From NCBI GenBank assembly GCA_033283325.1, contig JAWMQO010000001.1, positions 248,001 through 312,000 on the forward strand: a stretch of 64,000 bases of DNA, written 5' to 3'. Source of the stretch: Mangrovimicrobium sp033283325 (GTDB lineage: Bacteria; Pseudomonadota; Gammaproteobacteria; Pseudomonadales; Halieaceae). Numbering within the stretch: the stretch's first letter is position 1; every line of letters begins with the position of its first letter. The notes under the pieces were generated by a model. The model did not search any database. It worked only from the letters and a program-made list of their open reading frames with translations, and was not told the DNA's origin. Below, piece by piece: positions 49,821 to 58,385 of this stretch. Both the position numbers and the translations under genes were made by a program.

Positions 49821-50499
49821 GTTCCGGTTCCCCGACGCTTGTATTGCCCTCGGCGTTTGTTGCCGCGGTATCAGTCGAGGCGCTGTCCCGCCGCGGCACC
49901 GTGGTCAGTTCCACCCGGCGGTTCATCGCCCGCTGCTCGTCGCCGGCATTGGGTACTACCGGCTGGTGCGGGCCAAAGGCGGCGGCGAAGACCTGGTCCG
50001 CCGGCATACCTTCGGCGATCAGGGTGCGGGTAACGGTCAGGGCGCGCTGGGCGGAAAGCCCCCAGTTATCCTGGTAGCGGCGGTTGCCGCGCTGGATCGG
50101 CAGGTCGTCGGTGAAGCCGCTGACCATCAGCATTTCGTTGTTCTGGTTGAGGTAGAGCTGGAGCGGTTTCACCAGGTCCTTGAGCAGGAGTTTCCCCTCG
50201 GGCTCCAGTTCGTCGGAGTTGAGCCCGAACAGGACGCTGCCGCTGATGCCGATCCTGCCGTCGCGGAAGGTCACCCGTCCGCTGGCCAGCGGGTCCGCCA
50301 GCGCCTCTTCGAGGGCGATGCGGCGCTGTTCCTCGGCGATGCGCTTTTCTTTTTCCTCTTCCAGCGACACGCTCAGTTCGAGCTGGATGCCGATAACCCA
50401 GACCAGCACCAATACCAGGATGCCGACCAGGGCCGCCATCAGGTCGGAGAAAATGGCCCAGACCGGGGAGGCGTGGCCTTCGTCGTGCAGTTCGTCCAT
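49813..50499 (-). CDS. MotB/OmpA-type stator-like protein
   Basis: A 228-residue protein with one N-terminal membrane helix (about 14-38) that begins WAIFSDLMAALVG: Asp19 sits where MotB, ExbD and ZorB carry the proton-binding aspartate. A short coiled linker follows (EEEKEKRIAEEQRRIALEEA), then an OmpA peptidoglycan-binding domain (SDELEPEGKLLLKDLVKPLQ, GFTDDLPIQ, NWGLSAQRALTVTRTL, NRRVEL). It presumably pairs with the MotA-like DUF802 protein encoded immediately upstream; their stop and start share one base (TGATG). Confidence 0.87.
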   Translation of the reverse strand: MDELHDEGHASPVWAIFSDLMAALVGILVLVLVWVIGIQLELSVSLEEEKEKRIAEEQRRIALEEALADPLASGRVTFRDGRIGISGSVLFGLNSDELEPEGKLLLKDLVKPLQLYLNQNNEMLMVSGFTDDLPIQRGNRRYQDNWGLSAQRALTVTRTLIAEGMPADQVFAAAFGPHQPVVPNAGDEQRAMNRRVELTTVPRRDSASTDTAATNAEGNTSVGEPEHG

Positions 50500-52733
50500 C
50501 AGCCCTGCTCAGTCTCGGCCTGGCGTCCCGCCCCGGCCGGCAGGGCAGCGAGTGCCTCGATGATTCCCGCCTGCGAGCTCACGCTGAGTTCGATGACTTC
50601 GCGGGCCTGTTCCACGTAGTAGGCCAGTTGCTCGTCGGCGCGAGCTGCGGATTTTTCCATTGCCGCTTCCACCTGTTGCAGGTTGTCGAGGAGCTTGTCG
50701 TTACTGTCACTGAAGATCTGCACGGCGGCGGCAAAGGCGTCGCTGAGGCTGGCTACCTCCGCGGCGCTGCCGGTGACGTCGCCGGCCACTTCATTGAGGC
50801 GCTCGCTCTGCTCGCTGACCTGCTGGCTGAAGGTTTCACCGACCTGGCCGAGGGTATCGCTGGCGCGGGTGATCAGGGTCTCGATGGCGTCGCGCTGGGC
50901 TGCGGCGGTCTCGCGCTGGCTGCCGAGCAGGGCGTCCAGTTCACTCATGATCCGGTGGCGTTCTTCCAGCAGTTGGTTATCCCTCTCACTGTTGCGGGCC
51001 ATCTCCTCGTTGAGGCGACTGATGACTTCCGCGGCGGCCTTCGGTGTTTCCGAGGCGGTTTCGATCAGCCGGGTCATGGGGGCTTCGAGGGCGGTGCCCA
51101 GGCGGCCGAGGTGTTCGCTGACGCTGCCTTCGAGCGCCGCCATCCGCTCAGTGGCGGCTGCACTGCGCCCTGCTTCGGCGTCGCGCAGCGCAGCGAGGTC
51201 TTCGCGAATGCCTGTCACCAGCTTGTCGAGACCCAGCTGCTGGTTTTCCAGGAGCCTGGCGGCGCTGCTCTCGAACTGCTGGTTGTGCTCGCTGAGTGAC
51301 TTGCGCAGTTCATCGATCAGCTCGCCGCTGCTGTTTTTCTGTTCCTGGTTGCATTCCTGCCACTGCTGGCCGGCCTGCTCGATGGCGCCCGTGAAGTGGG
51401 CAGTGGTTTGCTCGAGGTTGTGCAGGTGCAGTTCGGCCTGTTGCTGCTGCGCGTCGCGTGCCTGGTCGAGCAGCGCCTGGCTTGCCTTGTGCTGGCTGGC
51501 AAGCTCTTCCCGCCATTGCTGGAGGCTGTCCGCGCTGGCCTGTTGAAGCTCCCCGGCGACGGTCTTGAAGTGCAGGGCGCTTGTTTCCCGCAATTCGCGC
51601 TGGTTTTCACCCAGGCTCGCCAGCAGCGCTTCACTGCTGGCCCCGAAAGCTTGCTGATACGCGTCCAGTGATGCGCCGGCCTCGCGGATGAGTTGGGCAC
51701 TCATCTGTTGCTGGGACTCGAGCCCGGCCTGCCAGTGACTGGCGGCGGACTGCGTCGTCTCGCGGAACTCGCGGGCGAGCGTGGCGAGCTGTTGTTCGGT
51801 CAGCTCGGTCAGGCGTTGTTGCGAGCCTTCGATCTGCTGGCTGAAGCTGGCCAGGGACTGCGCCATCAGCGGCTGGAGTTGCTCCACCGCTACCCGGCTG
51901 CTCTCGGCCAGAGAGCTGTCGAGGGACCGGCCAACGGATTCCGCCAGCTGTTGATACTGGGCTTGCACGCTTTCGTGGAAGCTGCGCTGGTTCTCGGTGA
52001 GGGAGTCCCGCAGTTCGTTACCCGTTCGCTCCAGGCGCCTGCTGAGGACCTGCAGGGACTCCACCAATGCGGGAAAGGCATCAGCCTGCTGGTGCAGCGC
52101 CTGGTAGGCGGCCTCGCGCTGGTGGTCACGGGAGAACTGGTGCAGGCCGGTGTCGACGAGGCTGTCGAGCATGCGCGATACCGCCAGGCGGTCCCGGCGG
52201 CACAGGGTGGCGCTCAGGCCGAGCATGGCCGAGGCGGCGACCCCGGCAATGGAGGTGCCGAAGGCCAGGCTGAGGCCCGCGATCGGCGCTGAAAGTGCGC
52301 TGCGAATCGCCGTCAGCTCGCTGTTGCCGTCGAGAGCGGTGGCGGCGCCCTGCAGGGTCACTATCATGCCCACGAAGGTGCCCAGCAGGCCGAGCATGAC
52401 CAGCAGGCCGGTCAGGTAGGGTGTGAGCACCGGCCCGGGGAGCGGCGCAGGATGGCCGTCGATACGCCGCTGGACGCTGTGGCGCAGGGGGTCCGGCAGG
52501 GCCTGCAACCAGTGGCGCAAGGCCTCCCGGTTCTCTGGCAGGTCGCCCAGTTGGCCTTCCAGCCGGGCGCTGTCACTGCGAAAGCGCAGCAACTCGATAA
52601 AGCCCAGCACATAGCCGGCGGCGATCAGCAGAGTGACCGCCAGGGCCGCGGCATTGGCGGGAAAAATCGCGGCAATCCAGGTGATGGCGATGGCGCCGAT
52701 GGCGAAGGGGACGGCAAACAGAAAGCGTCTCAT
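50499..52733 (-). CDS. MotA/TolQ/ExbB-like DUF802 protein with long coiled-coil tail
   Basis: A 744-residue protein from ATG 52733, which overlaps the DUF3348 stop (ATGA). Four membrane helices: about 5-25, 28-50, 105-130 (YLTGLLVMLGLLGTFVGMIV) and 150-175 (LSAPIAGLSLAFGTSIAGVA); the last two carry the MotA/TolQ/ExbB motif. About 560 residues of Gln/Ala/Glu-rich heptads follow (for example SFSQQIEGSQQRLTELTEQQ), ending in AGRQAETEQG. A MotA-like core with a very long cytoplasmic coil is the layout of ZorA. Together with the OmpA partner it should form a proton-driven rotary complex (inference). Confidence 0.86.
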   Translation of the reverse strand: MRRFLFAVPFAIGAIAITWIAAIFPANAAALAVTLLIAAGYVLGFIELLRFRSDSARLEGQLGDLPENREALRHWLQALPDPLRHSVQRRIDGHPAPLPGPVLTPYLTGLLVMLGLLGTFVGMIVTLQGAATALDGNSELTAIRSALSAPIAGLSLAFGTSIAGVAASAMLGLSATLCRRDRLAVSRMLDSLVDTGLHQFSRDHQREAAYQALHQQADAFPALVESLQVLSRRLERTGNELRDSLTENQRSFHESVQAQYQQLAESVGRSLDSSLAESSRVAVEQLQPLMAQSLASFSQQIEGSQQRLTELTEQQLATLAREFRETTQSAASHWQAGLESQQQMSAQLIREAGASLDAYQQAFGASSEALLASLGENQRELRETSALHFKTVAGELQQASADSLQQWREELASQHKASQALLDQARDAQQQQAELHLHNLEQTTAHFTGAIEQAGQQWQECNQEQKNSSGELIDELRKSLSEHNQQFESSAARLLENQQLGLDKLVTGIREDLAALRDAEAGRSAAATERMAALEGSVSEHLGRLGTALEAPMTRLIETASETPKAAAEVISRLNEEMARNSERDNQLLEERHRIMSELDALLGSQRETAAAQRDAIETLITRASDTLGQVGETFSQQVSEQSERLNEVAGDVTGSAAEVASLSDAFAAAVQIFSDSNDKLLDNLQQVEAAMEKSAARADEQLAYYVEQAREVIELSVSSQAGIIEALAALPAGAGRQAETEQG

Positions 52734-53548
52734 GGGGTGGTGCTTACCTCGTTGTTCTCTTGCCTGGCGGGGGCGTTGCGGGTGGTCTCGCCAGAGTCTG
52801 GGGTGGTCGTGCCGGGGAACTGCTCCCCGGCTGCGGCCAGCAGGCCCAGCACCGGCTCCTGCCGGGCATCCAGTTCCGCCAGCAGTAATAGCCTCAGTTC
52901 TGCTCGAAAATTGAGCAGCCAGCCCCCCGGTTTCAGCCAGTCGGCGGGGGCGTCGAAGGGGCCTCGCTGCTGCCACAGGGCGCGATAGCGGGCTTCGAGA
53001 AAGTCCGGCAGTACGGCGAAGCCCGCGCGGGCATAGCTGGCCAGGCCGCTTTCGAATACCGCATCCAGCTCCGCCAGGTGGGCCAGGCTGCGGTTGGCTG
53101 TCGTCAATTGCCGCCTGCAGCGCAGGCGCAGGTTGGCGATGCCGGCGATCATCTGTCGCTGGTGGGCCTGGTAAAAGCTCACGTAGGGGCTGAATGGGGG
53201 GCGCTTTGCCGCCTCCGCGTCGCTCGGGAACGCTGGCAGGGCAATCACCGAGGCGCCCTCTTCGCCGTTGAAGCTGCGGGCCAGGTTGTTCAGCAGGCTG
53301 CTGCGGCTGGCCAGCAGGTCTTCCCGGAGCCTTTGTGGCAAATCGCCCACCGGCTCGAAAGGGCCATCCGGCCGGTGCCGGGTGGCGCCATCCAGGGCGA
53401 TGCCATCGGATAGGTCGAACAGGCGGCCCAGGCGTTCCGCAAAGTCCCCGTGGCTGAGGCCAGCGTAGCGCTGGTCCAGCTGGCCGAGCAGCTGCGCGAG
53501 GCGGCTCCCGGTGGGGCCGGATTGTCGGGGCAGGGGCGTTCCTGGCAT
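52730..53548 (-). CDS. DUF3348 family protein
   Basis: A 272-residue cytosolic protein with DUF3348 features: RLAQLLGQLDQRYAGLSHGD and ERLGRLFDLSDGIALDGA near the N-terminus, VSFYQAHQRQMIAGIANLRL and LEARYRALWQQRGPFDAPAD in the middle. A polar tail ends GEQFPGTTTPDSGETTR. Helical; no catalytic motif is evident. It is the first gene of the four-gene cassette and is stop-start coupled to the DUF802 gene. Start ATG 53548; the RBS is unclear. Confidence 0.84.
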   Translation of the reverse strand: MPGTPLPRQSGPTGSRLAQLLGQLDQRYAGLSHGDFAERLGRLFDLSDGIALDGATRHRPDGPFEPVGDLPQRLREDLLASRSSLLNNLARSFNGEEGASVIALPAFPSDAEAAKRPPFSPYVSFYQAHQRQMIAGIANLRLRCRRQLTTANRSLAHLAELDAVFESGLASYARAGFAVLPDFLEARYRALWQQRGPFDAPADWLKPGGWLLNFRAELRLLLLAELDARQEPVLGLLAAAGEQFPGTTTPDSGETTRNAPARQENNEVSTTP

Positions 53549-53805
53549 GGAAATGACCGTCGGTGTAACAGGTGGCCGGCGGCGGGGAGGGCGCCGACAA
53601 AGCCGGCTATTCTAATCGGGATTGGGGTGGGATGGTAATTGCGCTTCCGGGGCAGATAACTCGGGGCAAAAGGGGGTGATTGGTTAAATAATAAACAGAT
53701 CGGGCGGCGGCAGCTATTACAGACATGGTTGTCAGCCTGGGAACTGAGGTATAAAGGCAGGCTACCCATATCAAAATTCAGTGCGAGCGATTGGTTGTCT
53801 GAGTA

Positions 53806-54480
53806 ATGCGTGCAAAGGGAATTATACGGTCCTGGAATGACCAGAAGGGTTTTGGCTTTATTCAGCCTACAGCGGGTGGCAAGGATGTGTTCCTGCATAT
53901 CTCCGCGTTCAGGTCACGAGATCGCAGGCCACAGGCCGGCCAGTTGGTAGCCTACACGCTGACCAGCGACGAGCGTGGTCGACCCAAAGCTGCCAGGGCG
54001 GCCCTGGAAGGCCGGAATCCGGTGACTCGAAAAAGGCATGGTGGGGCGAAGAGCGCCCTGCTGACGGCGGGACTGTTCCTCTGCCTGGTTCTGGTTCTCG
54101 TCTATCTGCACATGATCCCCGCCCCAATCCTGTGGCTTTACCTGGGGGCCAGCATCATAACTTTCCTGGCCTATGCGATTGATAAGAACGCAGCCCGGAA
54201 TGGTAGCTGGCGTACCAAGGAGAGCTTCCTGCACTGGTTGTCGCTTATTGGTGGGTGGCCGGGCGCATTGCTTGCACAGCAAGCCCTGCGGCATAAATCC
54301 AGAAAGCAACCCTTCAGGTCCATTTTCTGGGGTACGGTCTCTCTGAATGTCTTGATTTTAGGGTGGATGCTCACTTCCTCTGGAGCCGGGTTTGTAGAGA
54401 CCTGGGTCGGTGGGTCGACGTATCACCTGCCTGTTGGTGAGAGCGCACATTTAGAATGGGCGACGCCGCCGGACCGCTAG
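53806..54480 (+). CDS. Cold-shock domain fused to DUF1294 membrane domain
   Basis: A 224-residue protein. Residues 1-65 form a cold-shock OB fold with RNP motifs KGFGFI and DVFLHI. A short basic linker leads to a DUF1294 domain with four membrane helices (about 84-104, 107-125, 140-160, 170-190) containing FLAYAIDKNAARNG, TKESFLHWLSLIGGWPGALL and HKSRKQPFRSIFW. CSD-DUF1294 fusions are common in gammaproteobacteria. They may tether RNA to the membrane; the role is unknown. Divergent from the DUF3348 cassette across 257 bp. Confidence 0.9.
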   Translation: MRAKGIIRSWNDQKGFGFIQPTAGGKDVFLHISAFRSRDRRPQAGQLVAYTLTSDERGRPKAARAALEGRNPVTRKRHGGAKSALLTAGLFLCLVLVLVYLHMIPAPILWLYLGASIITFLAYAIDKNAARNGSWRTKESFLHWLSLIGGWPGALLAQQALRHKSRKQPFRSIFWGTVSLNVLILGWMLTSSGAGFVETWVGGSTYHLPVGESAHLEWATPPDR

Positions 54481-54586
54481 TTGGATGATCTGAATCAATA
54501 TTCATCTCACATAAATTCGATAGTATTCAACTCAGGGAGGGTCGTTACTGGCAAACCCTGTGTCCATGTTTTCAAGGGAACTACTG

Positions 54587-54823
54587 ATGATTATCGAAAA
54601 ACATAGCCTCGCAATCGACCACCCGGAGTTCAAGGATCGTATTCACGAGCTGAAAATGTCCGACGCGAACTTTGCCAGAATGTTCGAGGAGTACAACGAC
54701 CTTGATAAGGAGATTATTCGAATCGAGGAGGGAATAGAGAACACCTCTGACGACTATGTTGAGTCCCTCAAGGTGAAGCGCGTGCATCTCAAGGACGCGT
54801 TGGTCGCCGCTATACAGCGCTAA
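54587..54823 (+). CDS. DUF465 (YdcH-like) protein
   Basis: A 78-residue helical-hairpin protein: MIIEKHSLAIDHPEFKDRIH, LKMSDANFARMFEEYNDLDK and LKVKRVHLKDALVAAIQ are the DUF465 signature. ATG 54587 has AAGGGAA eight bases upstream; ATG 54566 and GTG 54560 are further in-frame starts. Cytosolic, no known activity. Standalone. Confidence 0.87.
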   Translation: MIIEKHSLAIDHPEFKDRIHELKMSDANFARMFEEYNDLDKEIIRIEEGIENTSDDYVESLKVKRVHLKDALVAAIQR

Positions 54824-54864
54824 ATTCACCTGGGCGGGGTGGCGCGGCAGCCTGAGAATTTGCT

Positions 54865-55806
54865 TCAGTCGCCGGCTACGGTGATCCTTCGAAACAGCCC
54901 AGTGTCCTGGGCGTCGGGGACTTCTGCGACAATGCCGTATTCGCCTTCCTCAAGTTGTAGCTTGATATAGGCAGTTGATCCTTCTGGCATGTCGTGAATG
55001 CCGCCAACAAAATGGGCTGGCGCCGGTGTTTGTTGGCCGTCATTCGGGAAGAAGTCGGGCCATTTCGCGCTGGCTTCAACGTCGGTGTCAGGGAAGATCC
55101 TGAAAAAATGCGCATCATGGCCGACAAAATTGTTATAGAGCCTTTGTTCCGCAAACTTTACTCGCACAGTGTTCTCGCCGGCGACAAACTCGCCGTTTTC
55201 AATGGCGTAGCCCGAGTTTGATATTGCCAGTGTCACGTTCGCATCGGGCTCTGCCATGCCGCCCGGTTCTCCTTTCACTGTCAATGGCAGGACCATACCG
55301 CGCGCGCCTGGGTTTGGATTGTAGTTGTGTTGAACGCCGTTGGTCTTCACGTAGCACTCAACAATGTATTGACCGGGCTCCAGATACATTGTCGTCTCGC
55401 CAACGACGCCATGAGACATCATTCCAGGGCCGCCCATCCAGACGAGATCACCAATCCACGCAGGAATGGTCTGCATTATCTCGGCCGCTTTTTCCAGGTC
55501 ACCAGATATGTTCGCTGTCAGGCTCTCCTGAATGGGCCTTATGACCTGCTCGCTGACCATCTCTTCGGTAATTCCCTCGGGTAATCGATAAACCAGCCCA
55601 TGGTGGGTCATTCCCGACTCGTTGTTGATTCGAACCGTGGTCCAACCTGAACTGATTTCGGTCGGGCCGACAAACGATAGCCCGACGATATTGAGTGACA
55701 GAATATTCTCCGCCGGGCCTGAAGGTGTATTCCCGGAAACGGATTGCGCCTTGCCGCACCCGGGCAAGCAGCAAAACATGGCAAAAACCAGTATTACTCG
55801 GCGCAT
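54865..55806 (-). CDS. Lipoprotein with two cupredoxin-like beta-sandwich domains
   Basis: A 313-residue lipoprotein (lipobox LPGC, Cys17; AAGGAG before ATG 55806). Two similar domains are visible: residues about 35-178 (NIVGLSFVGPTEISSGWTTV, then ESGMTHHGLVYRLPEGITEE and TTMYLEPGQYIVECYVKTNG) and about 190-310 (TLAISNSGYAIENGEFVAGE, NFVGHDAHFFRIFPDTDVEA, KLQLEEGEYGIVAEV). Each has the N-x-x-x-x-H-x-x-x-x strand order of cupredoxins, but a complete Cys/His/Met copper site is not evident. Function unknown. Monocistronic; the 301-bp gap to the next gene (55807-56107) holds only promoters. Confidence 0.75.
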   Translation of the reverse strand: MRRVILVFAMFCCLPGCGKAQSVSGNTPSGPAENILSLNIVGLSFVGPTEISSGWTTVRINNESGMTHHGLVYRLPEGITEEMVSEQVIRPIQESLTANISGDLEKAAEIMQTIPAWIGDLVWMGGPGMMSHGVVGETTMYLEPGQYIVECYVKTNGVQHNYNPNPGARGMVLPLTVKGEPGGMAEPDANVTLAISNSGYAIENGEFVAGENTVRVKFAEQRLYNNFVGHDAHFFRIFPDTDVEASAKWPDFFPNDGQQTPAPAHFVGGIHDMPEGSTAYIKLQLEEGEYGIVAEVPDAQDTGLFRRITVAGD

Positions 55807-56107
55807 CGAATACTCTCCTTGCTTGATCTTGTTTCTGGGTCGAAGGCGAAATCATCGCCGCTGTTAACGGATACTTGATTGTCCGCGTTGGTCAGCAGCG
55901 GGCCTCAGGGAGTTTAGAACAAACTACCCAAAGCAGGCGAGCGCGGTCATAGAATGATCAGCCTGAGAATGAAAGCGACCGCTTTCACCATCTGTCTCCC
56001 TCCTTATTCCGGATTGTGGCAAGCGGTGGGAACTGGGTTAAGATGTTGGCGGGGATAGATTTTTGCCTGGAACAAAACCATTCATCAAAGGGTGAGGTGG
56101 CGGTGGC

Positions 56108-58249
56108 GTGGCATCACTATTAGAGGAACTCAAACGCCGTAACGTGATCCGCGTCGCCGTCGGCTATCTGGTACTGGCGTGGATAGTACTGCAAATCACT
56201 GACCTGGTGGCTCCCGCGCTGCGCTTGCCCGAATGGACACTCAGCTTTGTCACCTTCATCGGCATCATTGGTTTTCCCTTCGCCCTGTTCTTTGCCTGGG
56301 CCTTTGAGCTGACGCCGGACGGCATCAAGCGCAGTGAAGATGTGATGCCCGAGGACTCCATTACCAAAAAAACGGGCGGGAACCTGAACAAGCTCATAAT
56401 CGGCATGCTATGCGTGGCCATTATCATCTTGCTCGGCGACCGGTTTTTTGGCCTTTCAAGGAAGCTCACCTCAGGCGCTGCGCCGGTCACCGCAGAGTCC
56501 ACAGCGCCGGGGGAGGTAGAAGCGGATGCGGCGGGCCTCGAGGACGACTTACCCCGCTCCATCGCGGTACTGCCCTTCGTCAACATGAGCGGTGACGCGG
56601 AACAGGAATACTTTTCCGATGGCATCTCCGAGGAGTTGCTCAATGCGCTGGCCCAGATCCGCGAGTTGCGGGTAGCCGCGCGCACGTCTTCCTTCGCCTT
56701 CAAGGGCATGAACCAGGACATTTCCGAGATCGGTGAACGACTCAATGTCGAAACCGTACTCGAAGGCTCAGTGCGGCGATCCGGCAAGCGAGTGCGGATT
56801 ACCGCCCAGCTGATAAACGTAGGCGATGGCTTTCATCTCTGGTCAAACACCTACGATCGCGATCTGACGGATATTTTTGCGGTTCAAGATGAGATTTCTG
56901 GCGCCATTGTCGATGCACTCAAGGTTCACCTTACCGATGAGAAACAACTCGCCGCTACAGAGCAGGTGGATATTGAGGCTTACAATTGGGCACTGCAGGC
57001 GCGCCATGCTGTCAGGCTGCGCACTCGCGAGTCCCTGGAACTCGCGCTACGTCAATACCAGAAGGCGCTGGATATCGCGCCGGACTACGCTGACGCATGG
57101 GCGGGCAAGGCCCTGGCAGTCTTGCTGCTTCGAGATGATCAGTACGGGAGCATTCCACAAAAGGAAGCAGCCCGGCAGGGCCAGGACTATCTGGATCGGG
57201 CATTCGCGCTCAATCCGCGCCTCAGCGTCGCCCACGGGGTGCAGGCGCTGTTATACGGCACGCTTGGGAAGTATGAGGAGTCACTGGAGAGCATCGATCG
57301 CGCCATTGAACTCAATCCCAGCGAGGGTGTTTGGTACATGTGGAAAAGCCAATCTCTGCTTTCCCTGGGAAGGGTTACAGAGGCGCGCATGACACTGCGC
57401 AAGGCCTATCAGACCGACCCATTGCATGCCGCTATTCGCCATAACTACATGCGGCAACTGGTGGATGAAAAGCAGTTCGAGGCGGCCCGGGGGCTTACGG
57501 TGCCGGGAACATCACAGAACTACTTTATAGAGGTCAGCATCGCCCTGGCACAGCGGGAGCCTGCTCGAGCCTGGCAGGTCCTCGAGGAGTGGGAGCGGGC
57601 GATGCCAGAACCCTCCCGCCAGCGGGAGGAACTGCGCGAGTTCACCCGTGCAGCGGGTTTGGCGGACATGACTATTCCGCTTCGGGAAGGCATCCATCCC
57701 ATCATCAGGGCGATGATCGAACCGGAGGAAATTATTGAGCTTTACCGCCCGGAGGAGCCGCTACAGATAGTGGGAGAACCCCGCCACGCGTATACCGTGG
57801 CGCTTTCGTGGCTGGGGCGGTGCAACGATATCCTCGATTTCACCCAGCCCTACAAGCTTTTTGAGCTGGAATCTTATGGCCCGGCGGTTGATGACCATTC
57901 CACTTTTGCACTGGGCTTACTGGAAGCCCAATGCCTTGCAGTGACCGGCCAGGGTGATCGCGCGAGTGCGCTGGCTGGGCGACTCTTGGAGGCCATGGAA
58001 AGCCAGGGGACCCCAGTTCAGGATGACTATTTAACGGAGGTTCGGGTATTACTCCACTTTCTCGGTGGGGATTCCAGGGCCGCAGCCGAGCTATCACAGC
58101 AAGGTACGTTGCGCTGGATGTTCTTCCGCGCAAACCCGGCAGCGAGCCTCTTCGAGAAAGATCCCGAATTGCGTGAACTGAAAGGAAAGGCTCAGGCCAC
58201 TGTCAATGGAGAGCGTGCCAAGCTCGGGTGGGAGCCGGTGGAGATCTGA
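56108..58249 (+). CDS. Membrane protein with FlgO/TolB-N-like and TPR domains (paralogue of 41815)
   Basis: A 713-residue protein from GTG 56108 with GTGAGGTGG upstream. Its N-terminus (LLEELKRRNVIRVAVGYLVL) is the motif that begins many adenylate-cyclase-like and TPR proteins. Membrane helices at about 17-37, 47-67 and 95-115. The FlgO/TolB-N-like domain (about 152-290) contains IAVLPFVNMSGDAEQEYFSD, VETVLEGSVRRSGKRVRITA and LWSNTYDRDLTDIFAVQDEI; TPRs fill about 315-680. No cyclase domain. Function unknown. Unlike the HTH-TPR protein at 37686 it lacks an N-terminal DNA-binding module. Confidence 0.82.
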   Translation: MASLLEELKRRNVIRVAVGYLVLAWIVLQITDLVAPALRLPEWTLSFVTFIGIIGFPFALFFAWAFELTPDGIKRSEDVMPEDSITKKTGGNLNKLIIGMLCVAIIILLGDRFFGLSRKLTSGAAPVTAESTAPGEVEADAAGLEDDLPRSIAVLPFVNMSGDAEQEYFSDGISEELLNALAQIRELRVAARTSSFAFKGMNQDISEIGERLNVETVLEGSVRRSGKRVRITAQLINVGDGFHLWSNTYDRDLTDIFAVQDEISGAIVDALKVHLTDEKQLAATEQVDIEAYNWALQARHAVRLRTRESLELALRQYQKALDIAPDYADAWAGKALAVLLLRDDQYGSIPQKEAARQGQDYLDRAFALNPRLSVAHGVQALLYGTLGKYEESLESIDRAIELNPSEGVWYMWKSQSLLSLGRVTEARMTLRKAYQTDPLHAAIRHNYMRQLVDEKQFEAARGLTVPGTSQNYFIEVSIALAQREPARAWQVLEEWERAMPEPSRQREELREFTRAAGLADMTIPLREGIHPIIRAMIEPEEIIELYRPEEPLQIVGEPRHAYTVALSWLGRCNDILDFTQPYKLFELESYGPAVDDHSTFALGLLEAQCLAVTGQGDRASALAGRLLEAMESQGTPVQDDYLTEVRVLLHFLGGDSRAAAELSQQGTLRWMFFRANPAASLFEKDPELRELKGKAQATVNGERAKLGWEPVEI

Positions 58250-58315
58250 ATGTTGAATTGCACTCCAGTCCGGAACTTTTCAGATTGGCTATTTGTATTC
58301 CGTTCTAACCCACCT

Positions 58316-58348
58316 TCCGCCTGTCAAGATTCGAACTTGCGACCTGCT
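58316..58348. repeat. Degenerate copy of the 3' half of tRNA-Arg
   Basis: 58316-58347 matches 60101-60132 (the T-arm and acceptor 3' strand of tRNA-Arg) at 28 of 32 bases, in the same orientation. There is no matching 5' half, so it is not a tRNA gene. Such partial tRNA copies are left by integrative elements that use a tRNA 3' end as attachment site. It forms one boundary of the 58.3-60.2 kb segment. Confidence 0.6.
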
Positions 58349-58385
58349 CCCAGTGCGACCTGGAGCCGGGGTGGTCAATCGACGC

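Noticed and set aside
49113..53548. Calling the cassette a Zorya defence system
   Set aside because: No ZorC, ZorD or ZorE helicase/nuclease gene is present; only the motor-like half resembles Zorya.
50499..53600. 1033-codon reading of the DUF802 frame
   Set aside because: The first 289 codons overlap DUF3348 and are Pro/Arg-rich shadow; the ATG at 52733 is stop-start coupled and opens the membrane helices.
58316..58348. A second functional tRNA gene
   Set aside because: Only the 3' half is recognisable; no D-arm or anticodon arm precedes it.
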